Shown here: piece after piece, positions 7,532 through 16,559 of the stretch
Position numbering within the stretch: position 1 is the first letter of the stretch
Layout: the number at the start of each line of letters is the position of its first letter
Notes under the pieces: model-generated
What the model was told of the DNA's origin: nothing
The model's database searches: none
The model's input: only the letters and a program-made list of their open reading frames with translations
Translations under genes and position numbers: made by a program
Origin: Candidatus Kapaibacterium sp.
Lineage (GTDB): Bacteria > Bacteroidota > Ignavibacteria > Kapaibacteriales > UBA4661
NCBI GenBank assembly: GCA_025363605.1
Contig: JANYDO010000359.1
Span: forward strand, 1-47,593
DNA length: 47,593 bases
Direction: 5' to 3'

Positions 7532-10096
7532 ATGCCCTACAACCACCAATCCATCGAAGCCAAATGGCAACAATTCTGGGATGTAAATAAAACGTTCCGC
7601 ACGATAACCGACACAACGAAGCCCAAATACTACGTCCTCGATATGTTCCCCTATCCAAGCGGGGCGGGTCTGCACGTCGGGCATCCCGAAGGCTATACCG
7701 CCACCGACATCGTGAGCCGCTACAAACGCATGAAAGGTTTCAGCGTTCTGCATCCGATGGGTTTTGATGCCTTCGGCTTGCCGACCGAGCGATACGCGAT
7801 GACGACGGGAATTCACCCCGCAAAAGTAACGGCGGATAACATTGTGAACTTCACGCGCCAGCTCAAGTCTATCGGTTTCGGCTACGACTGGGAGCGCGTT
7901 ATCAATACCACCACACCGGATTACTACAAGTGGACGCAGTGGATTTTCCTGCTCATTTACAATTCATGGTACGACGAAGCGCAGAAAAAGGCGCGTCCTA
8001 TCGGCGAACTCCCGATTCCGGCGGAGTACAAAACACCGCTCGAAATTCAAGGGTATCAAGATTCTAAGCGCCTCGCGTTTATTGCCGAAATCCCCGTGAA
8101 CTGGTGCGAGGCACTCGGAACAGTACTTGCAAACGAGGAAGTGGACGAATGGACAAGCAAGGGCTATACCGTCGAGCGCCGCCCGATGCGCCAATGGATG
8201 CTGCGTATCACTGCGTATGCAGAGCGTTTATTGCATGATTTCGCCTACTTGGACTGGCCCCAGTCAACGGTGGAAATGCAAAAGCATTGGATTGGGAAAT
8301 CCGAAGGCGCTGAAGTAACGTTCCCACTTGTCGGACATGACGAAGGCATTACGGTTTATACCACGCGCCCGGACACAATCTTTGGCGTTTCGTATATCGT
8401 GCTTGCGCCGGAGCATTCGCTTGTGGAGCGCATAACGACGGACGCGCAACGCACGGCAGTAGAAGAATATAAAAAAGCCGTTGCGCTTAAAAGCGATCTT
8501 GAGCGCACCGAACTTGCAAAAGAAAAAAGCGGCGTTCCTACGGGCGCATATGTACTGAATCCCGTAAATGGCGAAAAAGTACCGGTCTGGATTGCTGATT
8601 ACGTACTGGCGCACTACGGCACGGGTTCGGTGATGGGCGTTCCCTCCGGCGACGTGCGAGACTTTGCTTTTGCAACCAAATTTGGCTTACCGATTCCGAT
8701 TGTCCTCAAGCCTGCAGACGGCTCGGAATGGGACTTCACGAAGGATGGCTATGACGATTACGAAAATGCAATAGCTATCAATTCCAAGAATGATAAAGTC
8801 TCGCTGGACAGTATGGAATCGAACAAAGCGAAAAAATGGATGACGATGTGGCTTGCAAGCGAAGGTTTGGGTAAATTGAAGGTGCAGTACAAACTCCGTG
8901 ATTGGCTGTTCTCGCGCCAACGCTATTGGGGTGAACCTGTGCCGATTATGTTCTTCGAGGACGGAACGCGCCGCGCATTGGAAGCCGACGAACTGCCATT
9001 GAAACTCCCGAATGTGAGCGACTTTCAGCCCGCAGGCACAGGCGAATCGCCGCTTGCAAAGGTGGAAGAATGGATAAACTTCACCGACAAAAAAACGGGC
9101 AAAAAAGCACGGTACGAAACCAACACCATGCCGCAATGGGCGGGTTCGTGCTGGTATTATTTGCGCTTCATAGACCCAAGCAATGATGCGGCACTTGTGG
9201 ACGCGGCATTGGAAAAATATTGGATGAGTGAGGGAAATAATGGCGGTATTGACCTTTACATGGGCGGCGCAGAGCACAGCGTACTGCACCTCTTGTACGC
9301 ACGCTTTTGGCATAAGGTTTTGTTTGATTATGGTTATGTTTCCACGCCGGAACCGTTCAAAAAGCTGTTTCATCAAGGCTTAATTTTGGGCGAGGATTCC
9401 GTGAAAATGTCGAAATCGCGCGGGAATGTGGTCAATCCTGACGACGTAATCAAGGAACACGGTGCGGATGCGCTTCGCATATTTGAAATGTTTATGGGAC
9501 CCTTGGAGGCTGCAAAACCTTGGTCAACGAAAGGCGTAGAGGGCGTTGCACGGTTTTTGAGCCGCGCCTATCGCATGATTACCAATGAAGAAACGGGCAA
9601 ACTTTCTGCCGATGTGAAAGAGACTGAACTCAGCAAAGAACAAGCATTTGTATTGCATTATACCATCAAAAAAGTCGGCGAAGATATTGAAAACCTGAGT
9701 TTCAACACCGCCGTTTCGCAAATGATGATTTTCGTGAACGAGTTCTTCAAGGCAGATGTGAAGCCACGCGCCGCAATGGAATCGTTTGTACTATGCCTTG
9801 CGCCATTTGCTCCGCACTTGGGCGAAGAACTGTGGCAAATTCTGGGGCATACCGAAAGTGTCGCAACAGTGGCTTTTCCTGAATACGACGCATCGAAACT
9901 GGTGCAGGACGAAATCGAAATCGTGTTGCAAATCAACAGCAAAGTTCGCGCGAAGGTCGTCGTTCCAAACAATGCCGATGCAGCAACACTGGAGAAAATC
10001 GCTCTTGCCGACCCGACGGTACAGAAATTCTTAGAAGGCAGAACGCCGAAAAAGATAGTGGCGGTTCCGAATAAATTGGTGAATTTTATTGTGTAG
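7532..10096 (+). CDS. leuS: Leucyl-tRNA synthetase
   Basis: 854 residues, full length. The enzyme charges tRNA-Leu with leucine in the cytoplasm. The class I signatures are present: HVGH (residues 48-51) in [15 protein letters not shown], and KMSKS at about residues 625-629. The CP1 editing domain contains TTRPDTIFG and [17 protein letters not shown]. Both editing Asp residues (SGDVRD) are kept, while the His seen in E. coli (GHDQRD) is Gly, a form common in Bacteroidota. It ends with the anticodon-binding helices and a short C-terminal domain ([16 protein letters not shown]). It follows the AT-rich island with only a few bases between, so its own promoter may lie within or before that island. 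Confidence 0.97.
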   Translation: MPYNHQSIEAKWQQFWDVNKTFRTITDTTKPKYYVLDMFPYPSGAGLHVGHPEGYTATDIVSRYKRMKGFSVLHPMGFDAFGLPTERYAMTTGIHPAKVTADNIVNFTRQLKSIGFGYDWERVINTTTPDYYKWTQWIFLLIYNSWYDEAQKKARPIGELPIPAEYKTPLEIQGYQDSKRLAFIAEIPVNWCEALGTVLANEEVDEWTSKGYTVERRPMRQWMLRITAYAERLLHDFAYLDWPQSTVEMQKHWIGKSEGAEVTFPLVGHDEGITVYTTRPDTIFGVSYIVLAPEHSLVERITTDAQRTAVEEYKKAVALKSDLERTELAKEKSGVPTGAYVLNPVNGEKVPVWIADYVLAHYGTGSVMGVPSGDVRDFAFATKFGLPIPIVLKPADGSEWDFTKDGYDDYENAIAINSKNDKVSLDSMESNKAKKWMTMWLASEGLGKLKVQYKLRDWLFSRQRYWGEPVPIMFFEDGTRRALEADELPLKLPNVSDFQPAGTGESPLAKVEEWINFTDKKTGKKARYETNTMPQWAGSCWYYLRFIDPSNDAALVDAALEKYWMSEGNNGGIDLYMGGAEHSVLHLLYARFWHKVLFDYGYVSTPEPFKKLFHQGLILGEDSVKMSKSRGNVVNPDDVIKEHGADALRIFEMFMGPLEAAKPWSTKGVEGVARFLSRAYRMITNEETGKLSADVKETELSKEQAFVLHYTIKKVGEDIENLSFNTAVSQMMIFVNEFFKADVKPRAAMESFVLCLAPFAPHLGEELWQILGHTESVATVAFPEYDASKLVQDEIEIVLQINSKVRAKVVVPNNADAATLEKIALADPTVQKFLEGRTPKKIVAVPNKLVNFIV

Positions 10097-10106
10097 ATTT
10101 CTGTGA

Positions 10107-10232
10107 AAGAACGCAATAGAAGTATATCGTGAATGGGACGCACAACCAAAACGAGATGCAGAAAATGGTAAGCTGAATAGGCTTGCTATTTCTGCGCTCG
10201 CGGAGTTTCATGCCGGAATCAAAACCATATAA
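10107..10232 (+). pseudogene. Possible C-terminal remnant of an antitoxin-like small protein
   Basis: Right after leuS one frame opens behind a stop (10104-10106) and reads about 41 residues, including VYREWDAQPKRDAENGKLNR and ALAEFHAGIKT, to TAA at 10230. There is no start codon in frame near the beginning. The sequence has the feel of the C-terminal end of small antitoxin-like proteins (a helix followed by a short G-K-T-type tail). No larger frame is left upstream because leuS ends at 10096. It is best read as the leftover of a gene whose front was lost. The match is by impression only. Confidence 0.35.
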
Positions 10233-10260
10233 TACCATTTTTAATTTGAAGTTATTAGAG

Positions 10261-10432
10261 AAGTTACGCTTTCCCAAATTCCCCTTCACTTGTGAAGGGG
10301 TGGCAGTCAAGCACAGCGCAGACTGACGGGGTAGCGTCTCACGACGACGAAGAAACACCCCGTCCTCGCTATCGCTCAGACACCCCATCTTTGTCCCAAA
10401 GAGGGGAATTTGAGAAAGCTCAAGCGTAACTT
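10261..10432. repeat. 172-bp inverted-repeat element (AAGTTACGCT ends)
   Basis: The left end AAGTTACGCTTTCCCAAATT and the right end, read on the other strand, share AAGTTACGCT and then AAATTCCCCT, with a six-base insertion on the right. Inside are CCCCTTCACTTGTGAAGGGG and further AGGGG/CCCCT hairpins. There is no coding capacity. This is a MITE-like or structured intergenic repeat of a kind often seen in Bacteroidota, placed between leuS and the SWIM gene. Confidence 0.55.
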
Positions 10433-10459
10433 CAGATTATTATTTCCAATTCTTTGTCA

Positions 10460-10483
10460 AACAAGGCAGCATGCTGCCTTGTT
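10460..10483. promoter_or_regulatory. Perfect 24-bp palindrome upstream of the SWIM gene
   Basis: AACAAGGCAGCA is followed without spacer by its exact reverse complement TGCTGCCTTGTT. It lies 64 bp before the start at 10548. It could be the site of a dimeric DNA-binding protein or a transcribed hairpin. There is no U-run after it. Confidence 0.4.
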
Positions 10484-10547
10484 AAATCAAGAGTAGAAAA
10501 ATTCGGTTAAAACCATATAATTTCATCACGCGAAATCAGTTTCTCCC

Positions 10548-12278
10548 ATGGCACTGTTTCACACCACCGAAAAATCACTCCCCAAAGCTATTGCCGATTT
10601 AACGACGGCTCAACTCCGTTCATTGGTTGGCTCGACAATATTCCAACGCGGCGAAAGTTATTACAGCAGTGGCGCTGTGGAAGATATTGCCTACACCGAC
10701 AGCCTAACGCTTGAGGCAACAGTTGGTGGGTCGGAGTTTTATGGTATTATTATATCATTGGACGGCGACGGTGTTGAAGCCGAGTGCGACTGCCCTTACG
10801 ATGGCGGCACGTGCAAACACGTTGTTGCCGTGCTGCTCGAAGCGATGAGCGAAGGCGATAGCATTCGTGGTTATCCCGAAGAAGATAACGAAAGTTCAGG
10901 AAAAACGGGTGTTCTGCCGCTTCAATCTCTCGGCAATGGAGGAACGCCGCCGGAAGCAAGTAAGGAATTTCAAGCGTACGTCGAATCGTTACCCTTGAAA
11001 GAATTGCAAGAGTTGGTGCTGCGTTATGCGCCGGAAGATTTTCGCCGTACTGTACTGACACGTGCGCTGAACGAAACAGATGCCGAAAAAGTGATGAAAG
11101 CCGCCGAGCGTGCTATCGAACAAATATTCCAAAACGATTATCTCCGGCACGACAACAGCAAGCTGGAGCGAGAACTCATGCGCCAGTGCAGCCGTGTGCG
11201 CGGTTTGTGGGAGATGCTGCCGGAGCGCGTCGGGGCTATGCTGGTGGGCATTATCACGACCATTGACGAGGGATTTGAGGAAGGTGATTTTTATGGCCAT
11301 GACGATTACGATTACGATGACGAAGGCTTTGCTTCTGATGAGTTCGATGAGTATGTGGTGCAGTTTCTTCGCTCTATTCCCGTTAGCAAGAAATCGCCGA
11401 TTGTTGCGCAAATTGGGGATGCACTAGGGGCGACAGGGTACGGAGCATTTAGCAATATTGAAAAGCGCAAAGCCGAATGGTACACGCCTCAGGAACTGCC
11501 GGCACTGAAAGAAACTATTCTGCAAGCCATCCGAACCAAAAAATATGGAGGCAATGCGGAACTGGATTACAAGACCATTGCGCCAAACCTTGATGATGCA
11601 GAGCGAGAATTGATGCTGCTTGCAAGCTATATCAATAGCAGTACACTGACGCTTGAATTGGTGGCACTGTACCGAAGACAAGGCAAAGCAACAGAAGCAC
11701 TCAGGATTGTGGACAATTTCATTCAGAAGCCCGGCGAAAAATATTGGTCAATGTTCGGCAGTAGCGCTATTTTGCTATGCCGATTGGAGCTTGCGGCGGT
11801 GATGCAGGAACCACCGACAGCGTATCTGAAATCTGCCGAAAAACTTCTCCAAGCGCACCCCAAAGCTGAACTTTTGCAGGCGGCTTCGGAATATCTTGGT
11901 GCTGGGGCGGAACCTTTAGAAACGTTGCTGCATAAGCAGAACCCCGAAGAATTCTTCCGCTATTTGGACAAGCAAGAGCGCTGGAAAGAGTGTTGGGCAA
12001 TGGTTCACGCAAAGAGCCTCCGCTCCGGCACGGAATACCTATTTGCCATCAAGAGATTGCACACTGAGCCGGAGAATGCCAAAGAGGTATTGCTACGCCA
12101 CATTGAGACCCAAAAGAAAATTGCTGACAACAATGCGTATAGCCAAGTCGCCGAAGCACTGAAGTATTTGCAAACGATTGACAGCGTAAAAGCGCAGGAA
12201 ATCTTACTCGACCTGCGTACGAACTACAAGCGCCGTACAAATTTGATGAAACTGCTGAATATGTATTTTCGCCCCTGA
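10548..12278 (+). CDS. SWIM zinc-finger domain protein
   Basis: 576 residues. The SWIM motif CxCx(6)CxH is complete: C80, C82, C89, H91 in CDCPYDGGTCKH. It is preceded by the usual strand ATVGGSEFYGIIISLDGDGV. SWIM domains bind zinc and take part in DNA or protein contacts. Bacterial proteins of this layout have not been assigned one clear job, and some sit with SNF2-type helicases, which is not the case here. After an acidic linker (GHDDYDYDDEGFASDEFDEY) the rest is made of helical, TPR-like repeats (for example EALRIVDNFIQKPGEKYW), suggesting a scaffold. No signal peptide. The next gene is the tail of an IS607-type element on the other strand. Confidence 0.85.
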   Translation: MALFHTTEKSLPKAIADLTTAQLRSLVGSTIFQRGESYYSSGAVEDIAYTDSLTLEATVGGSEFYGIIISLDGDGVEAECDCPYDGGTCKHVVAVLLEAMSEGDSIRGYPEEDNESSGKTGVLPLQSLGNGGTPPEASKEFQAYVESLPLKELQELVLRYAPEDFRRTVLTRALNETDAEKVMKAAERAIEQIFQNDYLRHDNSKLERELMRQCSRVRGLWEMLPERVGAMLVGIITTIDEGFEEGDFYGHDDYDYDDEGFASDEFDEYVVQFLRSIPVSKKSPIVAQIGDALGATGYGAFSNIEKRKAEWYTPQELPALKETILQAIRTKKYGGNAELDYKTIAPNLDDAERELMLLASYINSSTLTLELVALYRRQGKATEALRIVDNFIQKPGEKYWSMFGSSAILLCRLELAAVMQEPPTAYLKSAEKLLQAHPKAELLQAASEYLGAGAEPLETLLHKQNPEEFFRYLDKQERWKECWAMVHAKSLRSGTEYLFAIKRLHTEPENAKEVLLRHIETQKKIADNNAYSQVAEALKYLQTIDSVKAQEILLDLRTNYKRRTNLMKLLNMYFRP

Positions 12279-12334
12279 CCATTTATCAGAAATTCCTCAT
12301 CACACTATAGTTCGTAAAAGCATAGACAAATATG

Positions 12335-13585
12335 TCAAGCTGCTACTTTGTACGGAGTAATGCGTACAGGGCGAACTACAACGCCCTGTATCCCATCGGC
12401 GGAATCACGATTCCAAGCGTTTGGGAATACTTTTCGGAGAATATTTGCCGCTCCGTTAATATCGGCATTGATTTGGCGACCGTCTGAAGCCACAAACAAG
12501 CCCCGATGCTTGCGTTTACCCATGTAGGTCTCGTGTTTGGTAATTGGTTCATTGTCCAAAAACGAGCATTTTGAGGTGTAGCTTTCTTCGGTCAAAACAA
12601 CCGCAATACCGACCAATGCTGCTTTGTATCGCAGTTGGTCAATAAACCGCGCATGAGGAATGTTCACAAAGGCTTGATTGGTGCGCTTGCCAAGATTAAC
12701 CTCTTGCTTCCAGTGCGGGTTTTTACCGATAACCAGTGTACCGATGCCGCGTTCGACCAGTTCTTTGATAACGAGGCTGCTTGCATGATGCAAGTAATTG
12801 TCCATTTTGCAGTTCCGTTTGTGCGTCAGCTTGCGAATACGGCGCGAAGTCTGCTTTTCGCCGCCGCCACGGTCGCCGTGGCATCGTGATTGCAAGGCTG
12901 CTTTTTGCTTGTTGTAGTAGGCGTTCATGGATTTAAGCGGTCTGCCGTTTATCAAGAGCGGACGGAATCCGGCTTGATTGGAAGTTACAGCCGCAAGTGT
13001 TCCAATGCCAATATCTACACTCGCTATCTTGCTTTTGTCGGCGGTCTTTTCAAGGTCGGATTTTTGAGGTGCTTTATCGTACACAACTTCAACAACATAG
13101 TGGTCAAGCTGAGGACTGATGCGGACTTGTTGAATATTGTGCTGCTTGGTCGGCACGTCAATCGTCGTCATGGACAAGCGCACAATGCCGTTACGAAGAT
13201 GCGGCTTGGAAACCGCCTGCACCGTGTAGAGCGCGAGAAATCGCCCTTGTTCTTTGTTTTTGTAACGTGGAAGTTTTGGTTTACCAAGAAAACGCTCAGG
13301 ATGCTTGCCAAACTCGCGCATGGCGGCAAAATGTGCTTTCCAGTTGCGGCAAAGTTGCATCAGAACTTGCTGGGAGACTTTTGACGGCAAGGCACGATAC
13401 GCATCGCTCGGTTGCATGAGTTTATCCAATGCGTTGTAGCCAAGCACCGTGTTGGTCGCAAAGAACTGTTGGCGAATCGTGTAGTTTGCCAGATTGTAGA
13501 GGTTTTTTGCGGCAAAACACACACGGTCGCACTCGGCGAAAAGTCGGTGGTTTTTGGTAATGATATGACGTTCTACAAGTCTCAT
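12335..13585 (-). CDS. tnpB: TnpB RNA-guided endonuclease of the IS607-type element
   Basis: 416 residues. The N-terminal helical recognition region (RLFAECDRVCFAAKNLYNLANY) is followed by the RuvC-like nuclease with its three acidic residues visible: D191 in SVDIGIG, E334 in LTEESYTSK and D375 in INADINGAANI. TnpB cuts DNA matched by a guide RNA made from the element's own end and helps the element persist. The usual CxxC-CxxC zinc ribbon between the last two motifs is missing. It is replaced by KCSFLDNEP...KRKHRGLF, a variant seen in a TnpB subgroup. The start ATG overlaps the recombinase stop as ATGA, giving coupled translation. The frame is intact. Confidence 0.9.
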   Translation of the reverse strand: MRLVERHIITKNHRLFAECDRVCFAAKNLYNLANYTIRQQFFATNTVLGYNALDKLMQPSDAYRALPSKVSQQVLMQLCRNWKAHFAAMREFGKHPERFLGKPKLPRYKNKEQGRFLALYTVQAVSKPHLRNGIVRLSMTTIDVPTKQHNIQQVRISPQLDHYVVEVVYDKAPQKSDLEKTADKSKIASVDIGIGTLAAVTSNQAGFRPLLINGRPLKSMNAYYNKQKAALQSRCHGDRGGGEKQTSRRIRKLTHKRNCKMDNYLHHASSLVIKELVERGIGTLVIGKNPHWKQEVNLGKRTNQAFVNIPHARFIDQLRYKAALVGIAVVLTEESYTSKCSFLDNEPITKHETYMGKRKHRGLFVASDGRQINADINGAANILRKVFPNAWNRDSADGIQGVVVRPVRITPYKVAA

Positions 13586-14175
13586 TCGTTCTCGTGCAGT
13601 TCTTTGATGATGGCTTCCGCCATCGTTACGATGGCTGTCTTGCGTTGTGAACGGCGTAATCCGTAGAGACGCGCCGTAAAACTGGTGATGATAGCGACAA
13701 AATCTTGCATCAAATCATCTTTATTGTCGTGGACGTTGTTGATAATCTCAATCGTTTTGCCTTGCTTTTGAAGCAGAACACCAAGATAATTGACACCAAA
13801 CCGCGCCAAACGGTCTTTGTGTTCAACAAGCACAATATCCCAAGCGTCCCAGAGCAAGATTTTTTCCAACAACGGACGTTTATCATTCAATCCGCTTCCA
13901 ATTTCTTTGACTTCGCGGACAATCGTGTAGCCTTTGGCGGAAGCATAGCCACGTAAGCGTTCAAGCTGTGTTTCAACGTTGGCCTTATTTTCCGACGATG
14001 AGACACGGGCGTACAACACCGCTCGTTGCTTGGTTGTAACAACATTAGAAGATTCTTCTTCGACCACAATCGTTCCGCTTGCAAGCTGTGTACCCTTGAT
14101 AAAACCCTGCTTCCAATGGCGGTGCGCTGTGCGGTACGAAATCGAATGGCGTTTGGCATATTCTGAGAGTTTCAT
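13582..14175 (-). CDS. tnpA: IS607-family serine recombinase TnpA
   Basis: 197 residues. The N-terminal MerR-like helix-turn-helix (LSEYAKRHSISYRTAHRHWKQG) is followed by the resolvase catalytic domain. YARVSSSENK holds the nucleophile, probably S59. Further conserved residues are in QLERLRGYA, the EIGSGLNDKRP loop and VEHKDRLARFG. It performs the strand exchange that moves the element, using a covalent serine-DNA link. The N-terminal placement of the DNA-binding domain is typical of IS607 and distinguishes it from classical resolvases. Length is normal (about 200 aa) and no defect is seen. Its stop overlaps the start of tnpB. Confidence 0.93.
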   Translation of the reverse strand: MKLSEYAKRHSISYRTAHRHWKQGFIKGTQLASGTIVVEEESSNVVTTKQRAVLYARVSSSENKANVETQLERLRGYASAKGYTIVREVKEIGSGLNDKRPLLEKILLWDAWDIVLVEHKDRLARFGVNYLGVLLQKQGKTIEIINNVHDNKDDLMQDFVAIITSFTARLYGLRRSQRKTAIVTMAEAIIKELHENE

Positions 14176-14266
14176 TCGGCAAATATACGACGCATTTGCC
14201 TATTTACGACTATAATTGTCTATAAAATCAACGAAGCTATTTGATACTCAACAAAAAGGAACAACC

Positions 14267-15073
14267 ATGAAAGCCAATGGAAAAACTATCGTCGTTACGG
14301 GTGCTGGAAGCGGCATGGGACGCGAACTCACGCTGCATCTGCTTGCTAAAGGCGCACGAGTTGCGGCTGTGGATATGAACGAAACATCGCTTGCCGAAAC
14401 GCTGGCACTGGCAAAAGACAAACAAGCTATGGCAAGTACGCACATCCTGAACATTACCGACAAAGCAGCAGTCGAAGCACTGCCCGCGTCGGTGATAGCG
14501 GCGCACGGCTCGGTGGACGGCATTATCAACAATGCCGGTATCATTCAGCCTTTTGTACGGTTCTATGATTTGCCGTTCGATGCTATTGAGCGGGTGATGA
14601 ATGTGAATTTCTACGGTACGTTGTACATGATTAAAGCGTTTTTGCCACATCTTCGCGCACGCCCGGAAGCGCATATCGTCAATACTTCCAGTATGGGCGG
14701 CTTTCTGCCTGTGCCGGGGCAAACCATCTATGGAGCATCCAAAGCGGCAGTCAAACTTCTGACCGAAGGGCTGCATTCGGAACTTTCCGATACGAATGTG
14801 CGCGTAACGGTTGTGTTCCCGGGAGCCATCAATACAAACATTACCCAAAATTCCGGTGTTTCCATTTCTTCCGGCGCAGAGGGACAAGAAAGCTCATTTC
14901 CGACGCTTCCGGCGGCGAAAGCAGCTGAGATAATTATTGAGGCAATGGAGCAAAACCGCTATCGCGTTTTGGTGGGTAAAGATGCTAAACTGATGGATAT
15001 GCTGTATCGCCTGAATCCACGCCGTGCGGCGGGACTTATCTACAAGCAAATGCAAACATTATTGCCGAAATAA
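14267..15073 (+). CDS. Short-chain dehydrogenase/reductase
   Basis: 268 residues with the classical SDR layout. The nucleotide-binding TGAGSGMGRE is at residues 11-20, NNAG at 88-91, and the catalytic S142 (in NTSSMGG), Y155 and K159 (IYGASKAAVK) follow. It should be an NAD(P)(H)-dependent oxidoreductase of an alcohol or ketone. The substrate is unknown. The aspartate in AAVDMNE after the second strand favours NAD over NADP. The start ATG is preceded by AAAAAGGA, and the longer frame to 14216 would run into the IS607 end. A weak hairpin follows the stop. The IS607 element upstream may have separated it from its original promoter. Confidence 0.9.
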   Translation: MKANGKTIVVTGAGSGMGRELTLHLLAKGARVAAVDMNETSLAETLALAKDKQAMASTHILNITDKAAVEALPASVIAAHGSVDGIINNAGIIQPFVRFYDLPFDAIERVMNVNFYGTLYMIKAFLPHLRARPEAHIVNTSSMGGFLPVPGQTIYGASKAAVKLLTEGLHSELSDTNVRVTVVFPGAINTNITQNSGVSISSGAEGQESSFPTLPAAKAAEIIIEAMEQNRYRVLVGKDAKLMDMLYRLNPRRAAGLIYKQMQTLLPK

Positions 15074-15091
15074 ATTTCAGCGACATTATTT

Positions 15092-15116
15092 CCTCGCTCA
15101 CAGAATGTTTGCGAGG
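15092..15116 (+). terminator. Weak hairpin after the dehydrogenase gene
   Basis: CCTCGC and GCGAGG pair across a 13-base loop, followed by CTTCTCTC and not a clean U-run. It may act as a weak terminator. Confidence 0.35.
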
Positions 15117-15241
15117 CTTCTCTCAATTTGGAGCTACGGGATATTCACCAAGGCGTTGTTGTATGCGGTTTAGCAAGCAAAGGAGTCAGAATTTAGTCTT
15201 GAGTGTACGAATTCCGGGTACTTTCTAACGAGGAATATATT

Positions 15242-15469
15242 ATGAATAATCAACACTTTCCTGTTATTGTCGAACTCGACGAAGACGGTATGTTTATCGT
15301 CTCTTGTCCGACGTTTCGCGGCTGTCATTCTTTTGGCAAAACCCTAGAGGAGGCAATGAGCAATCTTCGTGACGTGATAGAAATGTGTTTGGAAGAGCGC
15401 GGCGAGGGTTTTATCTCAACAAACACATTCGTTGGTGTACGCGATATTGAGGTGCTTCCTCATGCCTAA
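15242..15469 (+). CDS. hicB: HicB-family antitoxin
   Basis: 75 residues with the HicB pattern: FPVIVELDEDGMFIVSCPTF, RGCHSFGKTLEEAMSNL and a helix RDVIEMCLEERGE. It is preceded by CGAGGA about ten bases before the ATG. HicB antitoxins bind and block HicA, a small double-stranded-RNA-binding-like toxin that cleaves mRNA, and often repress their own operon. The protein is short and has no obvious C-terminal DNA-binding domain. Its last bases overlap the start of the HicA-like gene by 8 nt, which fits a co-translated pair. The partner here is abnormal (see next feature), so the antitoxin may be guarding a toxin that is no longer normal. Confidence 0.85.
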   Translation: MNNQHFPVIVELDEDGMFIVSCPTFRGCHSFGKTLEEAMSNLRDVIEMCLEERGEGFISTNTFVGVRDIEVLPHA

Positions 15470-16514
15470 ATCTCCTTCGCTCTCCGGTAAAGAAATGCTC
15501 AAGTTTCTTGAATGGTTGGGCTTTGTCGTTGTGCGTACCTGTGGCTCGCATCACAGGATGCGTCATGCTGACGGACGCGTAACGACTGTGGCAGTACATG
15601 GAAATACACCTCTGCCCAACGGAAAGAGTATCATTGGCTGTTACTACTATGATTTGCCCCGTTTGGCGAGGCTTCATCCGAACGGCTCCATTGATACCGT
15701 CATCTGCACCGACCTTTTCAATAAAGATCAAGCAGACAGCTCCGGAAGCCTTTCCAGCTTCTTTCTGCAAAGTAGCGGCAAGCTGCTCGTCGCCGGACAT
15801 TTTACTCGATTCAATGGCTATGATGCTCACCAAATTGTTCGATTAAACGCTGATTACAGCATGGACGAGCCATTTTTGCGAGCGCTACAAAACAGCATAA
15901 CAGCAGAAGAGGTACGAAGTATAGCTCCTCAATCTGACGGAAAAATTCTTGTCGTTGTTGAAAAAAAAATAACGAATCCCTCTGAACAAGGAATGTCCAG
16001 AGATACTGTCCGTCTGAATATTGACGGCACAAGAGATACAACTTTTCAGTGCAGTTTTTATCCCTTGGGTTATGCCGTGTTTTCGCAGAGAATAAATGTA
16101 CAACATGATGGCGGTATTTTGATGAGTGGTTTCCATGAGCGCTTTGGTGGGAATAATCCGCAGATGCTCCCGCTTTTTCGCCTCCATCCAAACGGCACAA
16201 TGGATGAGGACTTCCCCGCAATGCAAGATGGAGAAATCATGATTCACAGAGTCTATGAACTTTCAGGCGGAAAGAGCCTTATTCAGGTGTATTCTTCTGC
16301 CACTATCAAAGGTATATCTTTCTATTCTTTCGCAGTTTTGACCATTCCACCACGCACATTGCTTCCCCACGAGATTCTACCGCCTTTGCCGCCCAAAGAA
16401 AATGATGACTGGGATAAAATTTTTCTGAGAGGTACAGGCTTTTTAAGAAATCCCATATTGAATTCATGCAGCAATGGAAAAACTCTACCCAATCCGATAC
16501 GGCAAAGCAGATAA
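15462..16514 (+). CDS. HicA toxin fragment fused in frame to a delta-60-repeat beta-propeller fragment
   Basis: 350 residues. Residues 1 to about 58 are HicA: SLSGKEMLKFLEWLGF, VVRTCGSHHRMRHADG with the catalytic His in GSHH (H30), and VAVHGNTPLPNGKSII. The last HicA helix (usually GTLR.ILRQAGL...) is missing. In its place the frame runs into a series of propeller units of the delta-60 type: LARLHPNGSIDT, IVRLNADYSMDEPF, VRLNIDGTRDTTF and LFRLHPNGTMDEDF, separated by DGKILV-like strands. Such repeats normally belong to secreted proteins, yet there is no signal peptide and no sorting tail, and the end is ragged. A deletion probably joined two genes. Whether the product is toxic or stable is unknown. 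Confidence 0.75.
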   Translation: MPKSPSLSGKEMLKFLEWLGFVVVRTCGSHHRMRHADGRVTTVAVHGNTPLPNGKSIIGCYYYDLPRLARLHPNGSIDTVICTDLFNKDQADSSGSLSSFFLQSSGKLLVAGHFTRFNGYDAHQIVRLNADYSMDEPFLRALQNSITAEEVRSIAPQSDGKILVVVEKKITNPSEQGMSRDTVRLNIDGTRDTTFQCSFYPLGYAVFSQRINVQHDGGILMSGFHERFGGNNPQMLPLFRLHPNGTMDEDFPAMQDGEIMIHRVYELSGGKSLIQVYSSATIKGISFYSFAVLTIPPRTLLPHEILPPLPPKENDDWDKIFLRGTGFLRNPILNSCSNGKTLPNPIRQSR

Positions 16515-16559
16515 TCACATCAAGCACCATGTTGTTTTTCCATAAGTATTTTCTTTTTC

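Larger units (their letters stand above)
10221..10521. repeat. 13-nt direct repeat bounding the leuS-SWIM intergenic insert
   Basis: AAAACCATATAAT occurs at 10221-10233 and again at 10509-10521. The first copy covers the end of the gene remnant and the second lies 27 bp before the SWIM gene. Between them are the inverted-repeat element (10261-10432) and a 24-bp palindrome, so the pair may mark a duplication made by insertion. TATAAT within each copy also resembles a -10 box. Confidence 0.4.
12306..14214 (-). mobile_element. IS607-type insertion sequence (tnpA + tnpB)
   Basis: Two overlapping minus-strand genes, a serine recombinase and a TnpB nuclease, form the standard IS607 arrangement. 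IS607 ends are not classical inverted repeats, but short related sequences face each other at the margins: TATAGTTCGTAAA (12306-12318) and TTTACGACTATA (14203-14214, complementary to TATAGTCGTAAA). The limits given are these motifs and are approximate. The element sits between the SWIM gene and a dehydrogenase gene without breaking either. Both element genes are full length, so it may still be active. The TnpB guide RNA would be expected from the 3' end of tnpB toward about 12300. Confidence 0.8.

Noticed and set aside
7532-10096. Editing-site His to Gly change in LeuS as a possible defect
   Set aside because: SGDxRD is a normal form in Bacteroidota-type LeuS and both catalytic Asp residues are kept.
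12890-13384. Plus-strand frame opposite tnpB
   Set aside because: Shadow of the TnpB coding strand; no motifs and no start signal.
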